NCBI GenBank assembly: GCA_024640255.1
Contig: JAHEFI010000003.1
Location: forward strand, 62,001 to 126,000
DNA length: 64,000 nucleotides
Origin: Bacteroidota bacterium
GTDB lineage: Bacteria > Bacteroidota > Bacteroidia > Chitinophagales > Chitinophagaceae
Direction of reading: 5' to 3'
The first letter of the stretch is position 1; every line of letters begins with the position of its first letter. The translations under genes and the position numbers were made by a program. Below the pieces are notes generated by a model. The model was not told the DNA's origin and made no database searches. It worked only from the letters and a program-made list of their open reading frames with translations. This document shows, piece after piece, positions 34,415 through 41,872 of this stretch.

Positions 34415-35128
34415 TTAATTTGAAATATTTCTTACAAGACAAAACGCTTCTGCATAATTTTTTCCTATTGACACACCCCATCTTTTTGCTACTATTTCAA
34501 GAGCTTCAGCAGAACGTGGGTGTGGATATTTGCGCTTTTCATATATATATGCATTCATTGCATTTATTTTAATATCGAGATTTTGTTTTGAAAATGATAT
34601 AAAAAAATTAGGTACAAAGTGCTTCGGATCAGTCGATGCACGCCATTCAGTACCAGACATTGTTTCAAAAGTTATAATTGTTTTAACACTTTCTTGTTGC
34701 ATAGGTCTACAAGATGTTATAACAGCTTCGAATGTTCTTTGATGATCTATATTTACATCTCCACCATGATGAGTAAAAATAATATCGGGCTGGAAATCTG
34801 TCTTCTCTTTTTCTACTATTTTAATGATATCGAGTAATGCAACTGTGTCGAACCTATTATCAGGGAAATCATATATGCTAACTGTATGATACCCGATAAT
34901 ACTTTGAGCTTCAAGAATATTTTTTTTGTGATTAATCAACTCTTCTTTCCATGCCTCAGTATTTCTATTTTCGGAACGGGATGTGACACCTTCTCCAAGT
35001 ATCACAACATGCGTAATAACATTATATTCCATTATTAAACGATTCATTGTTGCACCTAGTCCAAGTAATTCATCATCGGGATGGGCTACAATGATCATTA
35101 TTTTTTTATTTTTTAATAATTCTAGCAT
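34415..35128 (-). CDS. PIG-L/LmbE-family deacetylase
   Basis: A 237-residue zinc-dependent N-deacetylase of the LmbE/PIG-L family. The metal motif AHPDDE is at residues 15-20 and the third ligand region reads THHGGDVNIDHQ. Family members remove acetyl from N-acetylated sugars on nucleotides, lipids or thiols. It overlaps the phosphoesterase gene by 7 bp. Near a pathway that makes a diacetamido sugar, removal of one acetyl would expose an amine for a different acyl group, which the ATP-grasp protein at 36720-37658 might add (inference). Confidence 0.87.
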   Translation of the reverse strand: MLELLKNKKIMIIVAHPDDELLGLGATMNRLIMEYNVITHVVILGEGVTSRSENRNTEAWKEELINHKKNILEAQSIIGYHTVSIYDFPDNRFDTVALLDIIKIVEKEKTDFQPDIIFTHHGGDVNIDHQRTFEAVITSCRPMQQESVKTIITFETMSGTEWRASTDPKHFVPNFFISFSKQNLDIKINAMNAYIYEKRKYPHPRSAEALEIVAKRWGVSIGKNYAEAFCLVRNISN

Positions 35129-35850
35129 ATTTTTCTCCAGGGTTCGTTTCTTATGATATTAGGACATAATGATCTAGACATATCCTTTAAGTAAAAAATT
35201 TCTTTATCTGAATTAAGAAAATAAGAGTCTTCAATACAGAATGCACTAATTGGTTGTGACGGCAAATAACAAGCCGCTGTATCGATACCTATTTTATATC
35301 CATCGTAATATGGCCTATAGAACCCTGTATGACCAAAAATTACAGTATAATAATTTTCAAAAAGTCGTGATTCTTTTATAAAATCATACCTATTAAATAA
35401 AAATTCTTTTGAATTTCTATTATCTAAATCAGGTCTATCATATACATCAGGTTTAATTCCGCTATGACAAATAAAATAATTATGCACTATGTAATAGTTA
35501 ACCATAGAATTAAATATTTCACCATATTGTTCTAATAATAATTTTTGTGTATCTAAAATGCTAGAACATCTAAAAGATTTGATTGTATTCAAAGCGCCAA
35601 ACTTTAATAGATACTCTTCATAATCACTCGCATTTTGCCATGCATACTCATGATTACCCATTAAATAAATACTAGGAAAATTATTTTTAATATAAATTAA
35701 ATAATCAAGTGTTTTCTTAGCATCTTCTCCTTTATCAATATAATCGCCTATGAATACAAAAGTAGGAGATTTATCTTTTTTACATATAAAATCTACAAGC
35801 AAAAGTAATTTGCTAATCTCAGAATGTATATCACCTACTATGTAAATCAT
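35122..35850 (-). CDS. PPP-type metallophosphoesterase
   Basis: A 242-residue calcineurin-like phosphoesterase with the full motif series of Ser/Thr-phosphatase-type enzymes: GDIH at 6-9, GDYIDKG, GNHEY, CHSG and FGHTG. It overlaps the PIG-L gene by 7 bp and the epimerase gene by 20 bp, so it belongs to the sugar operon. Its substrate is more likely a phosphorylated metabolite or nucleotide than a phosphoprotein. It might hydrolyse a sugar phosphate or a nucleotide-sugar diphosphate bond. Confidence 0.85.
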   Translation of the reverse strand: MIYIVGDIHSEISKLLLLVDFICKKDKSPTFVFIGDYIDKGEDAKKTLDYLIYIKNNFPSIYLMGNHEYAWQNASDYEEYLLKFGALNTIKSFRCSSILDTQKLLLEQYGEIFNSMVNYYIVHNYFICHSGIKPDVYDRPDLDNRNSKEFLFNRYDFIKESRLFENYYTVIFGHTGFYRPYYDGYKIGIDTAACYLPSQPISAFCIEDSYFLNSDKEIFYLKDMSRSLCPNIIRNEPWRKIC

Positions 35851-36739
35851 CTACTATTTTGTGTACATAATTTTCAAGGGCTTTATTAAATGTATAGTGA
35901 AAAGGAATTGTACTTTTTAGCTTAGTATTGTCTAGCCAAAAATCAACATACCCTTTCTCACCTTGAACAAATATTTCTGATTTGCTTTTAGTTAGCCTTA
36001 TGATATCTTTCGCCACATTAACAAAATCAATTTTCTCTCCGTAGCTAAAGTTAAACGTCTCAAATGGCTTACTCCAATTATAATATCCTAATAGATCTAT
36101 AATTATTTTACATAAATCTTCAACATACATACACTCCCAATATCCTAATCCTTCTGTATTTAATTCAATTTTTTTATGTTGTACCGCATTTTTTACTGTA
36201 TTATAAATATAACCGGACTTCCTGTTACCCCCAAATATTCCAGGCATTCGTAAAACCATCACATTGATATTATTCGAAATAGAAAAAAATTCAGTGATAT
36301 CCTCACTTATTTTTTTACTCAATCCGTAAATGCTTAAAGGTATTCTTTTTGAAGTTTCAGATACAGGTAATATCTCTGGAATTGCATAAACAGTCATTGA
36401 AGATATGTGTACAATACGTTTTGTAATATTATTATCTGCTATGAATTGAAGAAAATAAGATGTTCTAATTGTATTAATTTCAAGATCAGGATTAGTAAGA
36501 TTTGAATCTCCTGTCCCCCTCATAGAGGCTGCTAACATAATAATTATATCAAACTGTATGTGCTGAATTGATTGAAAAGTTGATGGTTCTGAAAAATTTA
36601 AATGAAAATAATTTTCAAGATTTCTCTCAGAAGATCCGCTTATATATACTTGATAATGGTTACTTAGACTTTTTTTTAAATGTTGTCCGATAAAACCACT
36701 TCCGCCAACTAATAAAACTTTATTTGACATAAAAAACAT
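35831..36739 (-). CDS. NAD-dependent epimerase/dehydratase
   Basis: A 302-residue extended SDR. The NAD site is VGGSGFIGQH, the catalytic pair is in YGLSK, and HISSMTVYA is the usual serine region. The C-terminal substrate half is divergent from well-known epimerases. It overlaps both neighbours (ATP-grasp upstream by up to 20 bp, phosphoesterase downstream by 20 bp). An alternative ATG lies three codons downstream at 36730. It probably modifies a sugar intermediate in the pseudaminic-type pathway; the exact reaction is unassigned. Confidence 0.84.
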   Translation of the reverse strand: MFFMSNKVLLVGGSGFIGQHLKKSLSNHYQVYISGSSERNLENYFHLNFSEPSTFQSIQHIQFDIIIMLAASMRGTGDSNLTNPDLEINTIRTSYFLQFIADNNITKRIVHISSMTVYAIPEILPVSETSKRIPLSIYGLSKKISEDITEFFSISNNINVMVLRMPGIFGGNRKSGYIYNTVKNAVQHKKIELNTEGLGYWECMYVEDLCKIIIDLLGYYNWSKPFETFNFSYGEKIDFVNVAKDIIRLTKSKSEIFVQGEKGYVDFWLDNTKLKSTIPFHYTFNKALENYVHKIVDDLHSR

Positions 36740-37658
36740 TTTCCCACCTACGATGTAGTGTAATACCAGCTCTTGGCTGTATTGGATCTTGAGAAAATTC
36801 GATATTAAAATTTTCCAGAAAAAGCCCTATTTCATCAATATCGTCTGCATAACTCATAACTGTCGTTGTAGAAAATCTTGGATTTATCTCAAATAATTTG
36901 ACTTGATTGTCTGCAGTTAAAAATAATTGAATATTAATAGGGCCACAAGGTTTTAATTCTTTAACAACTTGCTTTACTAAATTAGTAATAAATTCGTTTT
37001 TTTCAGTTACTGCGATTTGTGTAATTCCTTTTTTTCTGATAACTCTCTTTATACTCACCGAAATTAGATTATTTAAATTATTCACAGTTGCACCAATTGT
37101 ATATTCAGTTCCAGAAATAAATTCTTGAATTAGAATTTCATTAGGAGAATATCCTTCTAATAAATAATATGCATTGAGTTGTTGTTTATTATCGATCTTT
37201 TTAATACCTCTACTTCCTCTTCCTGATATTGGCTTAACAAAAATTGGGAAACTCCATTCACTTAAATCATTACCAATCCATGAATTAATTGTTGAAATTC
37301 CTTTTTCATTCAATTTTTTCATTAACTGAAATTTATTTAAACTTAACTCACAAAAATCTGGTGTAGGAGTTAGAACTTTTACATTATTAAATCCATCAAC
37401 CTCTAATTTTGCTTTAATTAGTTCTTCATCAATAAGTGGGACATAGACATCTATTCCAAATTTTAAAATTATTTCTTTTATGAATTCTATATATGATGGA
37501 TCACCGACCGATGGTGCTGGAAAAAAAGAGTATGTAGGATATAATGAGGTTAATAAAAAGTCACTATCAACATAATACAATTGATATTTTGAGCTTAGTT
37601 TGTCATGTAGATAAGGGAAAAGACTACCTCCCAAACCTGATAGTAATATTTTTTGCAT
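36720..37658 (-). CDS. ATP-grasp ligase
   Basis: A protein of about 312 residues with the ATP-grasp fold. An N-terminal pre-ATP-grasp Rossmann part opens with ILLSGLGGS. The ATP-binding strand is FVKPISGRGSRG, the adenine-contact region IQEFISGTEY, and the metal site EINPRF. ATP-grasp enzymes join a carboxylate to an amine, thiol or alcohol through an acyl phosphate. I start at ATG 37658, 2 bp after the PseI stop; a TTG at 37676 would overlap PseI. By position it may attach an amino acid or another acid to an amino group of the nonulosonic acid; carboxylate or CarB-like chemistry elsewhere is possible. Confidence 0.85.
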   Translation of the reverse strand: MQKILLSGLGGSLFPYLHDKLSSKYQLYYVDSDFLLTSLYPTYSFFPAPSVGDPSYIEFIKEIILKFGIDVYVPLIDEELIKAKLEVDGFNNVKVLTPTPDFCELSLNKFQLMKKLNEKGISTINSWIGNDLSEWSFPIFVKPISGRGSRGIKKIDNKQQLNAYYLLEGYSPNEILIQEFISGTEYTIGATVNNLNNLISVSIKRVIRKKGITQIAVTEKNEFITNLVKQVVKELKPCGPINIQLFLTADNQVKLFEINPRFSTTTVMSYADDIDEIGLFLENFNIEFSQDPIQPRAGITLHRRWENVFYVK

Positions 37659-37660
37659 AT

Positions 37661-38692
37661 TTAAATCATATCCCAAGTAATTGGTTCGTCTTCTTGAATG
37701 TCTATTTTAGCTATACGGCCAACTACTAATTCAAGATTTGATGGATGTATACCATAATTGGGTCTTTTGATAATTATATCATCGTCAGTAATTAGAGTTC
37801 CTTGTTTTATGAAACGTTTCGCAATAAGACTTCTTCGAGCATGATTGTAAAACTCCATTTCTTCAAACCGTGGACCATTCTTAATTCCATCTCCAAAAGC
37901 ACTTTCAATATCTCTTATTTTAAGAACCATTTGTTCGAGTTCTTTTGGTTGAATTGCAAACTTATGGTCAGGGCCTTCTAAGCTTCTATCTAGTGTATAA
38001 TGTTTTTCTATAATTCGCGCACCCTTTGATACTGCTGCGCATGCAATGTGATCACCTAATGTATGATCTGAGTATCCAACAATAACATCAAAAGCACTCT
38101 TAATAGTCTGCATTGCATTTAAGTTTGTAATCCCTGGCGGCGCAGGATATAAAGATGTGCACTGCAAGATAGCAATAGATTCATTACCAACTTTACGAGC
38201 AGTATTAACCGCATTCTGTATTTCCCCCATTGTAGCCATTCCTGCAGAAAAGACAATACCTTTTTTAGTTTCAGCTATACGCTTAATTAACCTACTATCT
38301 ACCATGTCGAATGATGCAACTTTCATAAGTGGCATGTCAACTTGAAGTGCTAAATCAATCGCTTCAAAATCACAAGGCGAATCAAGAAAATCAATATTCA
38401 ATTTTTCACAAATTGAAGAAAGCTTTATGTGCCAGGTTCTATCAATTTCTAATTTTTCTATGAGTTCAAAAATACTCTCTTTATATAAGCTTATTTTTTT
38501 GGTGTTTTTTGAATAATGATTTGTTGCTTTGAATGTTTGGAATTTTACTGCGTTTACCCCTGAAGATGCAGCTTTTTCAATTAACTCACAAGCTAGATCA
38601 AAACTACCATTATGATTACTTCCTATTTCTGCGATAATATAACATGGAGAATCGTCACTAATTACGCTAAATTTTGTTATAATTTTTTTCAT
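37661..38692 (-). CDS. pseI: PseI/NeuB-type nonulosonic acid synthase
   Basis: A 343-residue NeuB-family enzyme that condenses PEP with a 6-deoxy-diamino-hexose to a nine-carbon keto acid. It has the canonical opening AEIGSNHNG at 21-29, metal histidines His210 (GYSDHT) and His231 (EKHYTLD), and a C-terminal SAF domain with KRPNYGIHP. Motif style and the surrounding pseB, pseC and pseG genes point to pseudaminic acid synthase rather than sialic acid synthase. It follows the PseG-PseH fusion gene after 19 bp and precedes the ATP-grasp gene by 2 bp. Confidence 0.88.
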   Translation of the reverse strand: MKKIITKFSVISDDSPCYIIAEIGSNHNGSFDLACELIEKAASSGVNAVKFQTFKATNHYSKNTKKISLYKESIFELIEKLEIDRTWHIKLSSICEKLNIDFLDSPCDFEAIDLALQVDMPLMKVASFDMVDSRLIKRIAETKKGIVFSAGMATMGEIQNAVNTARKVGNESIAILQCTSLYPAPPGITNLNAMQTIKSAFDVIVGYSDHTLGDHIACAAVSKGARIIEKHYTLDRSLEGPDHKFAIQPKELEQMVLKIRDIESAFGDGIKNGPRFEEMEFYNHARRSLIAKRFIKQGTLITDDDIIIKRPNYGIHPSNLELVVGRIAKIDIQEDEPITWDMI

Positions 38693-38711
38693 CTTGAGAT
38701 TTTACTCACAA

Positions 38712-40139
38712 TTAATTAATATGTAGTGAAAATATATTGTAGTGGTTACTTGATATTTCCTCTGTTCCTTCTTCTTTAAATCCACAGCTCTTAAATACCA
38801 TAGCTGAAGCAATATTAGAATTTAAAACCTTAGCTACTAATATGCAATTAGTAAATAAATTTATCGACTGTTGAATTAATTTTTTACCAAAACCAAGTTT
38901 TCTATACTCTTTTGCAACTGAAAAATCTATTAGCCAACATCCTTCCCATTTATCAAAACGCACTTGACCAACAGGTAATCCACCATATTCCATTATATAA
39001 ATACGTGTACAATCAGAGTTTAATTTTTGATTATACCACTTTATATGATTATTAAATTTGATAGGTTCTTTATTTATAGCATTATTTCGTACTTCAGAAT
39101 CATTTGCCCATTTAAACAGTATTTCAGCGTCCCTTAACTCTGCATGCCTTAATGTAATCAATAGTTCAAGAAAAATTTTAGTTATCCGTTTTGGTGACTT
39201 CCCATCTATGGAATGTAAGTTGGGTGAAAAAGGATATTTAAATGATTCTTGTATGGCCTTTGAAATTTCAATTTCTGTAAAACGCCCTGCATCTACCCCA
39301 TAATTGGTTTCTCTTATCAGATTATACAATAGTTTTTGATTTTCAGAATACATTCCAAAAATAATTCTTGCTTTACAAGCTATCGCTTCAAAAAGAAGAC
39401 CACTCGTTGGTAAAATTACAATTTCCGATTCCAACATCAGATTCTTCATTTTCTCATCAGATATATCTATATAATGATTAATTCGAGAATCTTTCCTTAT
39501 TAAATCCTTTAAAGATTTAGTGTTCTCATAAGCTGGTCCGGTAACTACATTTATTTTTTTAAAAGTTTCAAATTTTGTTGCCACTTTTACAGCTCTTTCG
39601 GTAAGATTTAATTTATCAGCACCACCAAAACAAACAAGTAGTGAATCAATCTCTTTATAAATTCTAGGTAGACGTGCTTGCTGAATAAATGCATTTCTCA
39701 ACAACGCATAATCAAATCCAAATGCAAAAAAGCAATCATCATTTATAACTTTATAGTCTGTTGATTTTACATTAGGAGAATGATTGATAATTATGTCTGC
39801 AGTATAATTGCCCCTAGGAATATCATCAATAACTACCAGTTTTAAGGATTTTTCACGAATTTTTTTCTGTAGTGTAAATCCGAAATCATAACCATCTAAG
39901 ACTACAATATCACCATATGTTAATATTTGCACAAAATCATCGTCGTCATTACTGTCTAAAAAAATTATATCATGCCCAGCATTTATTAAATTATTGGCAA
40001 TTGATATTGGCATTTCAACACTCATAAAAGTAATTTTAAAAAATGTTGCCAGCATTTCTGCCAATGATATACAACGCACTAAATGTCCAAGACCTATAGT
40101 TACGTTACCTTCAACTCTAAATATTATATTATTTTTCAA
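38712..40139 (-). CDS. PseG-PseH fusion: UDP-sugar hydrolase + GNAT acetyltransferase
   Basis: A 475-residue two-domain protein. Residues 1 to about 325 are PseG/SpsG-like (GNVTIGLGHLVRC with catalytic His19; VLDGYDFG; CFGGADKLN), a GT-B-fold hydrolase that releases UDP from the diacetamido sugar. Residues from 330 to the end are a GNAT domain (acetyl-CoA loop near RKLGFGKK; NSNIASAMVFKSCGF), matching PseH. The two reactions are consecutive in pseudaminic acid synthesis. The start codon is TTG at 40139: the preceding in-frame codon is a stop and no ATG is available. This is the first intact gene of the long minus-strand run, directly after the decayed ugd region. Confidence 0.87.
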   Translation of the reverse strand: MKNNIIFRVEGNVTIGLGHLVRCISLAEMLATFFKITFMSVEMPISIANNLINAGHDIIFLDSNDDDDFVQILTYGDIVVLDGYDFGFTLQKKIREKSLKLVVIDDIPRGNYTADIIINHSPNVKSTDYKVINDDCFFAFGFDYALLRNAFIQQARLPRIYKEIDSLLVCFGGADKLNLTERAVKVATKFETFKKINVVTGPAYENTKSLKDLIRKDSRINHYIDISDEKMKNLMLESEIVILPTSGLLFEAIACKARIIFGMYSENQKLLYNLIRETNYGVDAGRFTEIEISKAIQESFKYPFSPNLHSIDGKSPKRITKIFLELLITLRHAELRDAEILFKWANDSEVRNNAINKEPIKFNNHIKWYNQKLNSDCTRIYIMEYGGLPVGQVRFDKWEGCWLIDFSVAKEYRKLGFGKKLIQQSINLFTNCILVAKVLNSNIASAMVFKSCGFKEEGTEEISSNHYNIFSLHIN

Positions 40140-40204
40140 TTATTACTAATATGATATTACCTTTAAATGATACATTATTGCTTTTCAAATAATCTTACGA
40201 CCTC

Positions 40205-40571
40205 TTTTTGTCGATTGTTTACTATGAGACCTTATACCCCCCTTTAAAATTTTTCCTAAATAATCGCTACTCTCAATACATATTTTAAGTAGGCATTTTC
40301 ATCGGAGCCTGGTGGTATTTGCAATGCTTAGATTAAAATTTCTGGATCATCAATGGCTTTTCATAAATTTGATGTAAATGCTAGGCGATTGTGTTTGATA
40401 TTTCTTTAAAAAAATTTTCTAGGCCTGGATCGTAAATAGTTATTTGACGAGCACTTAATTTATACATCTTTACTTTTTCAACATATCAGTAAGTAGCCTT
40501 CTTGCATGTTTCAGAAAAAATATTCCTGTAACCAAGCCAACATATCCAGTTCAAACAACCGCTTTTTTCAT
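40205..40571 (-). pseudogene. ugd: Decayed UDP-glucose 6-dehydrogenase (ugd) N-terminal fragment
   Basis: Reading the minus strand from ATG 40571 gives MKKAVV, a TGA stop, then TGYVGLVTG, the opening of Ugd. After a frameshift it continues CKKATY, a stop, YVEKVKMYKLSA and IYDPGLENFFK. After another shift come RNIKHNRLAFTSNL, KAIDDPEILI and IPPGSDENAYLKY, interrupted by stops, and finally pieces resembling YKVIVNKST. These correspond in order to the first ~125 residues of a protein normally about 430-450 long. Several stop codons and at least three frameshifts make it non-functional. No intact ugd is present elsewhere in the window. It probably marks an older gene set replaced when the present operon arrived. 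Confidence 0.88.
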
Positions 40572-40700
40572 GTAATATTTTCTAAAATTACGCAAAAAAA
40601 CTGCGCACATTTAACCTATTTTTCAACCTTTTGTGATAAACCATAAAACATTAAAATGCTTGATTTTCAAATTATCAATGAAATATAATATTTTACAATT

Positions 40701-40723
40701 ACTCTAAATTACAAATTTAGAGT
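40701..40723 (-). terminator. Hairpin downstream of wzz; possible terminator
   Basis: A perfect 10-bp inverted repeat, ACTCTAAATT (40701-40710) and AATTTAGAGT (40714-40723), with a 3-nt loop, lies 19 bp beyond the Wzz stop codon. No good T-run follows on the minus strand, so intrinsic termination is only a possibility. Confidence 0.45.
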
Positions 40724-40741
40724 ACTTTAATTATTTAAAAG

Positions 40742-41842
40742 TTAAGCAAAGATTTCATTAAATAACTTGGTAAATACAAGATATAACACTGTTAAAAATC
40801 CAGCTAGAAATCCACCAAAGATCATTGACCATAATTTTCCGAATTTTTCCACAGTTAATGGTAATATTGGTCTATCAATTAATTGAATCAAAGGGGTCTC
40901 TTTCCTAAGTGTGATTTTGGCTAATTCTAATTGAACAACCAAATTGGTCAATATAGCAGTATTTGCCTGTACATCTATTTGTTTCTTCTTAGAAGCTGCC
41001 CCTCGAACATTAAATGCAGGGTTTAAATTATATACATTGTCCGCTTCAACTGCAACACCTGTTATAGCTCCGTTTAATTCATATCTTACGCTATCCACTT
41101 GTTTCTGTAGTACATCTGTATTAATTCTTGCTTTTTTACTTTTTGTTTCTATATAAAAATCTGATGTTTCTTTTGCGAGACTTTCACAAAATATTTTTGA
41201 AAATATTTCATCTTCACTAATCACATCAATAGATAAAATAGTTACTTTTTTATCTATTTGCTTGATACTAAGATGATCTTTATCAATTAAGGATTTATGT
41301 ATTTTTTGCAAAATAGAGTCTTGTTGTAGAGAAAATTTACTACGATCTGAATTTGGTAAAAATCGAAGGTTTTTCAATGCAGGTTTTTTATCCCACTTTT
41401 TTCTTAAATTATTAAATTGTATGTAATATTCGGCAATTGAAATTCTTTTACCATTAAAAAGAATTGGACTCAACAAAACTTTTTCAACAATCAGTCTACT
41501 TTTCATTAATTCTGTTAAATTGCTAGCTGCAAATGCTCCTCCTCCTCCTGCTCCACCCAAATCAATTCCAAAACTACTAGCTAAACCTAATGCTCCACTT
41601 AAACCTCCTGCTCCACCTTTATCTTCTTCCATAGCAAATGTGAGGGTTGCCTTATAAGTTGGCTTCTCAAAAAATGCAATAGTTAAGCCAATTAATCCCC
41701 CAATTATACCCGAAAGAATTATGATCTTCCATTTAGATTTTAAATAAGCAACCCACTCTTTGATCTTAATAATTAACTCTTTCAATGATATTTCTTCATT
41801 GAAAGAAGTATCTTGATTTATCTTGTTTTGTTCTAGTGACAT
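40742..41842 (-). CDS. wzz: Wzz-type chain-length determinant / polysaccharide copolymerase
   Basis: A 366-residue inner-membrane protein with one helix near residues 40-58 (IIILSGIIGGLIGLTIAFF), a large periplasmic part with coiled-coil tendency, and a second helix near the C-terminus (FGGFLAGFLTVLYLVF) preceded by the proline-rich RPILPLTVEK typical of Wzz. A glycine-rich stretch lies around residues 76-105. It controls polymer length and connects Wzy to the Wza exporter. It ends the operon after the Wza gene (30 bp gap). No kinase domain is attached. A paralogue is encoded at 56349-57419. Confidence 0.88.
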   Translation of the reverse strand: MSLEQNKINQDTSFNEEISLKELIIKIKEWVAYLKSKWKIIILSGIIGGLIGLTIAFFEKPTYKATLTFAMEEDKGGAGGLSGALGLASSFGIDLGGAGGGGAFAASNLTELMKSRLIVEKVLLSPILFNGKRISIAEYYIQFNNLRKKWDKKPALKNLRFLPNSDRSKFSLQQDSILQKIHKSLIDKDHLSIKQIDKKVTILSIDVISEDEIFSKIFCESLAKETSDFYIETKSKKARINTDVLQKQVDSVRYELNGAITGVAVEADNVYNLNPAFNVRGAASKKKQIDVQANTAILTNLVVQLELAKITLRKETPLIQLIDRPILPLTVEKFGKLWSMIFGGFLAGFLTVLYLVFTKLFNEIFA

Positions 41843-41872
41843 AGTTATTTTTTGAATTGAATTCGTTCGATT

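Larger units (their letters stand above)
40140..40741. other. 602-bp intergenic region with gene remnant and hairpin
   Basis: This is the only gap over 300 bp. It contains a decayed UDP-glucose 6-dehydrogenase fragment (40205-40571, minus strand) and a hairpin just after the Wzz gene (40701-40723). The promoter of the long minus-strand operon beginning with the PseG-PseH gene must lie here or in the remnant. I found no clear TAnnTTTG element close to 40139. No tRNA, transposase or terminal inverted repeats are visible. Confidence 0.7.

Noticed and set aside
34366..34837. Short plus-strand reading frames opposite the PIG-L gene
   Set aside because: They lie antisense to a clear coding gene and show no recognisable domain.
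40160..40215. Separate small gene encoding IVNNRQKEVVRLFEKQ
   Set aside because: The frame has no start and its beginning matches the decayed YKVIVNKST part of ugd, so it is treated as tail of the remnant.
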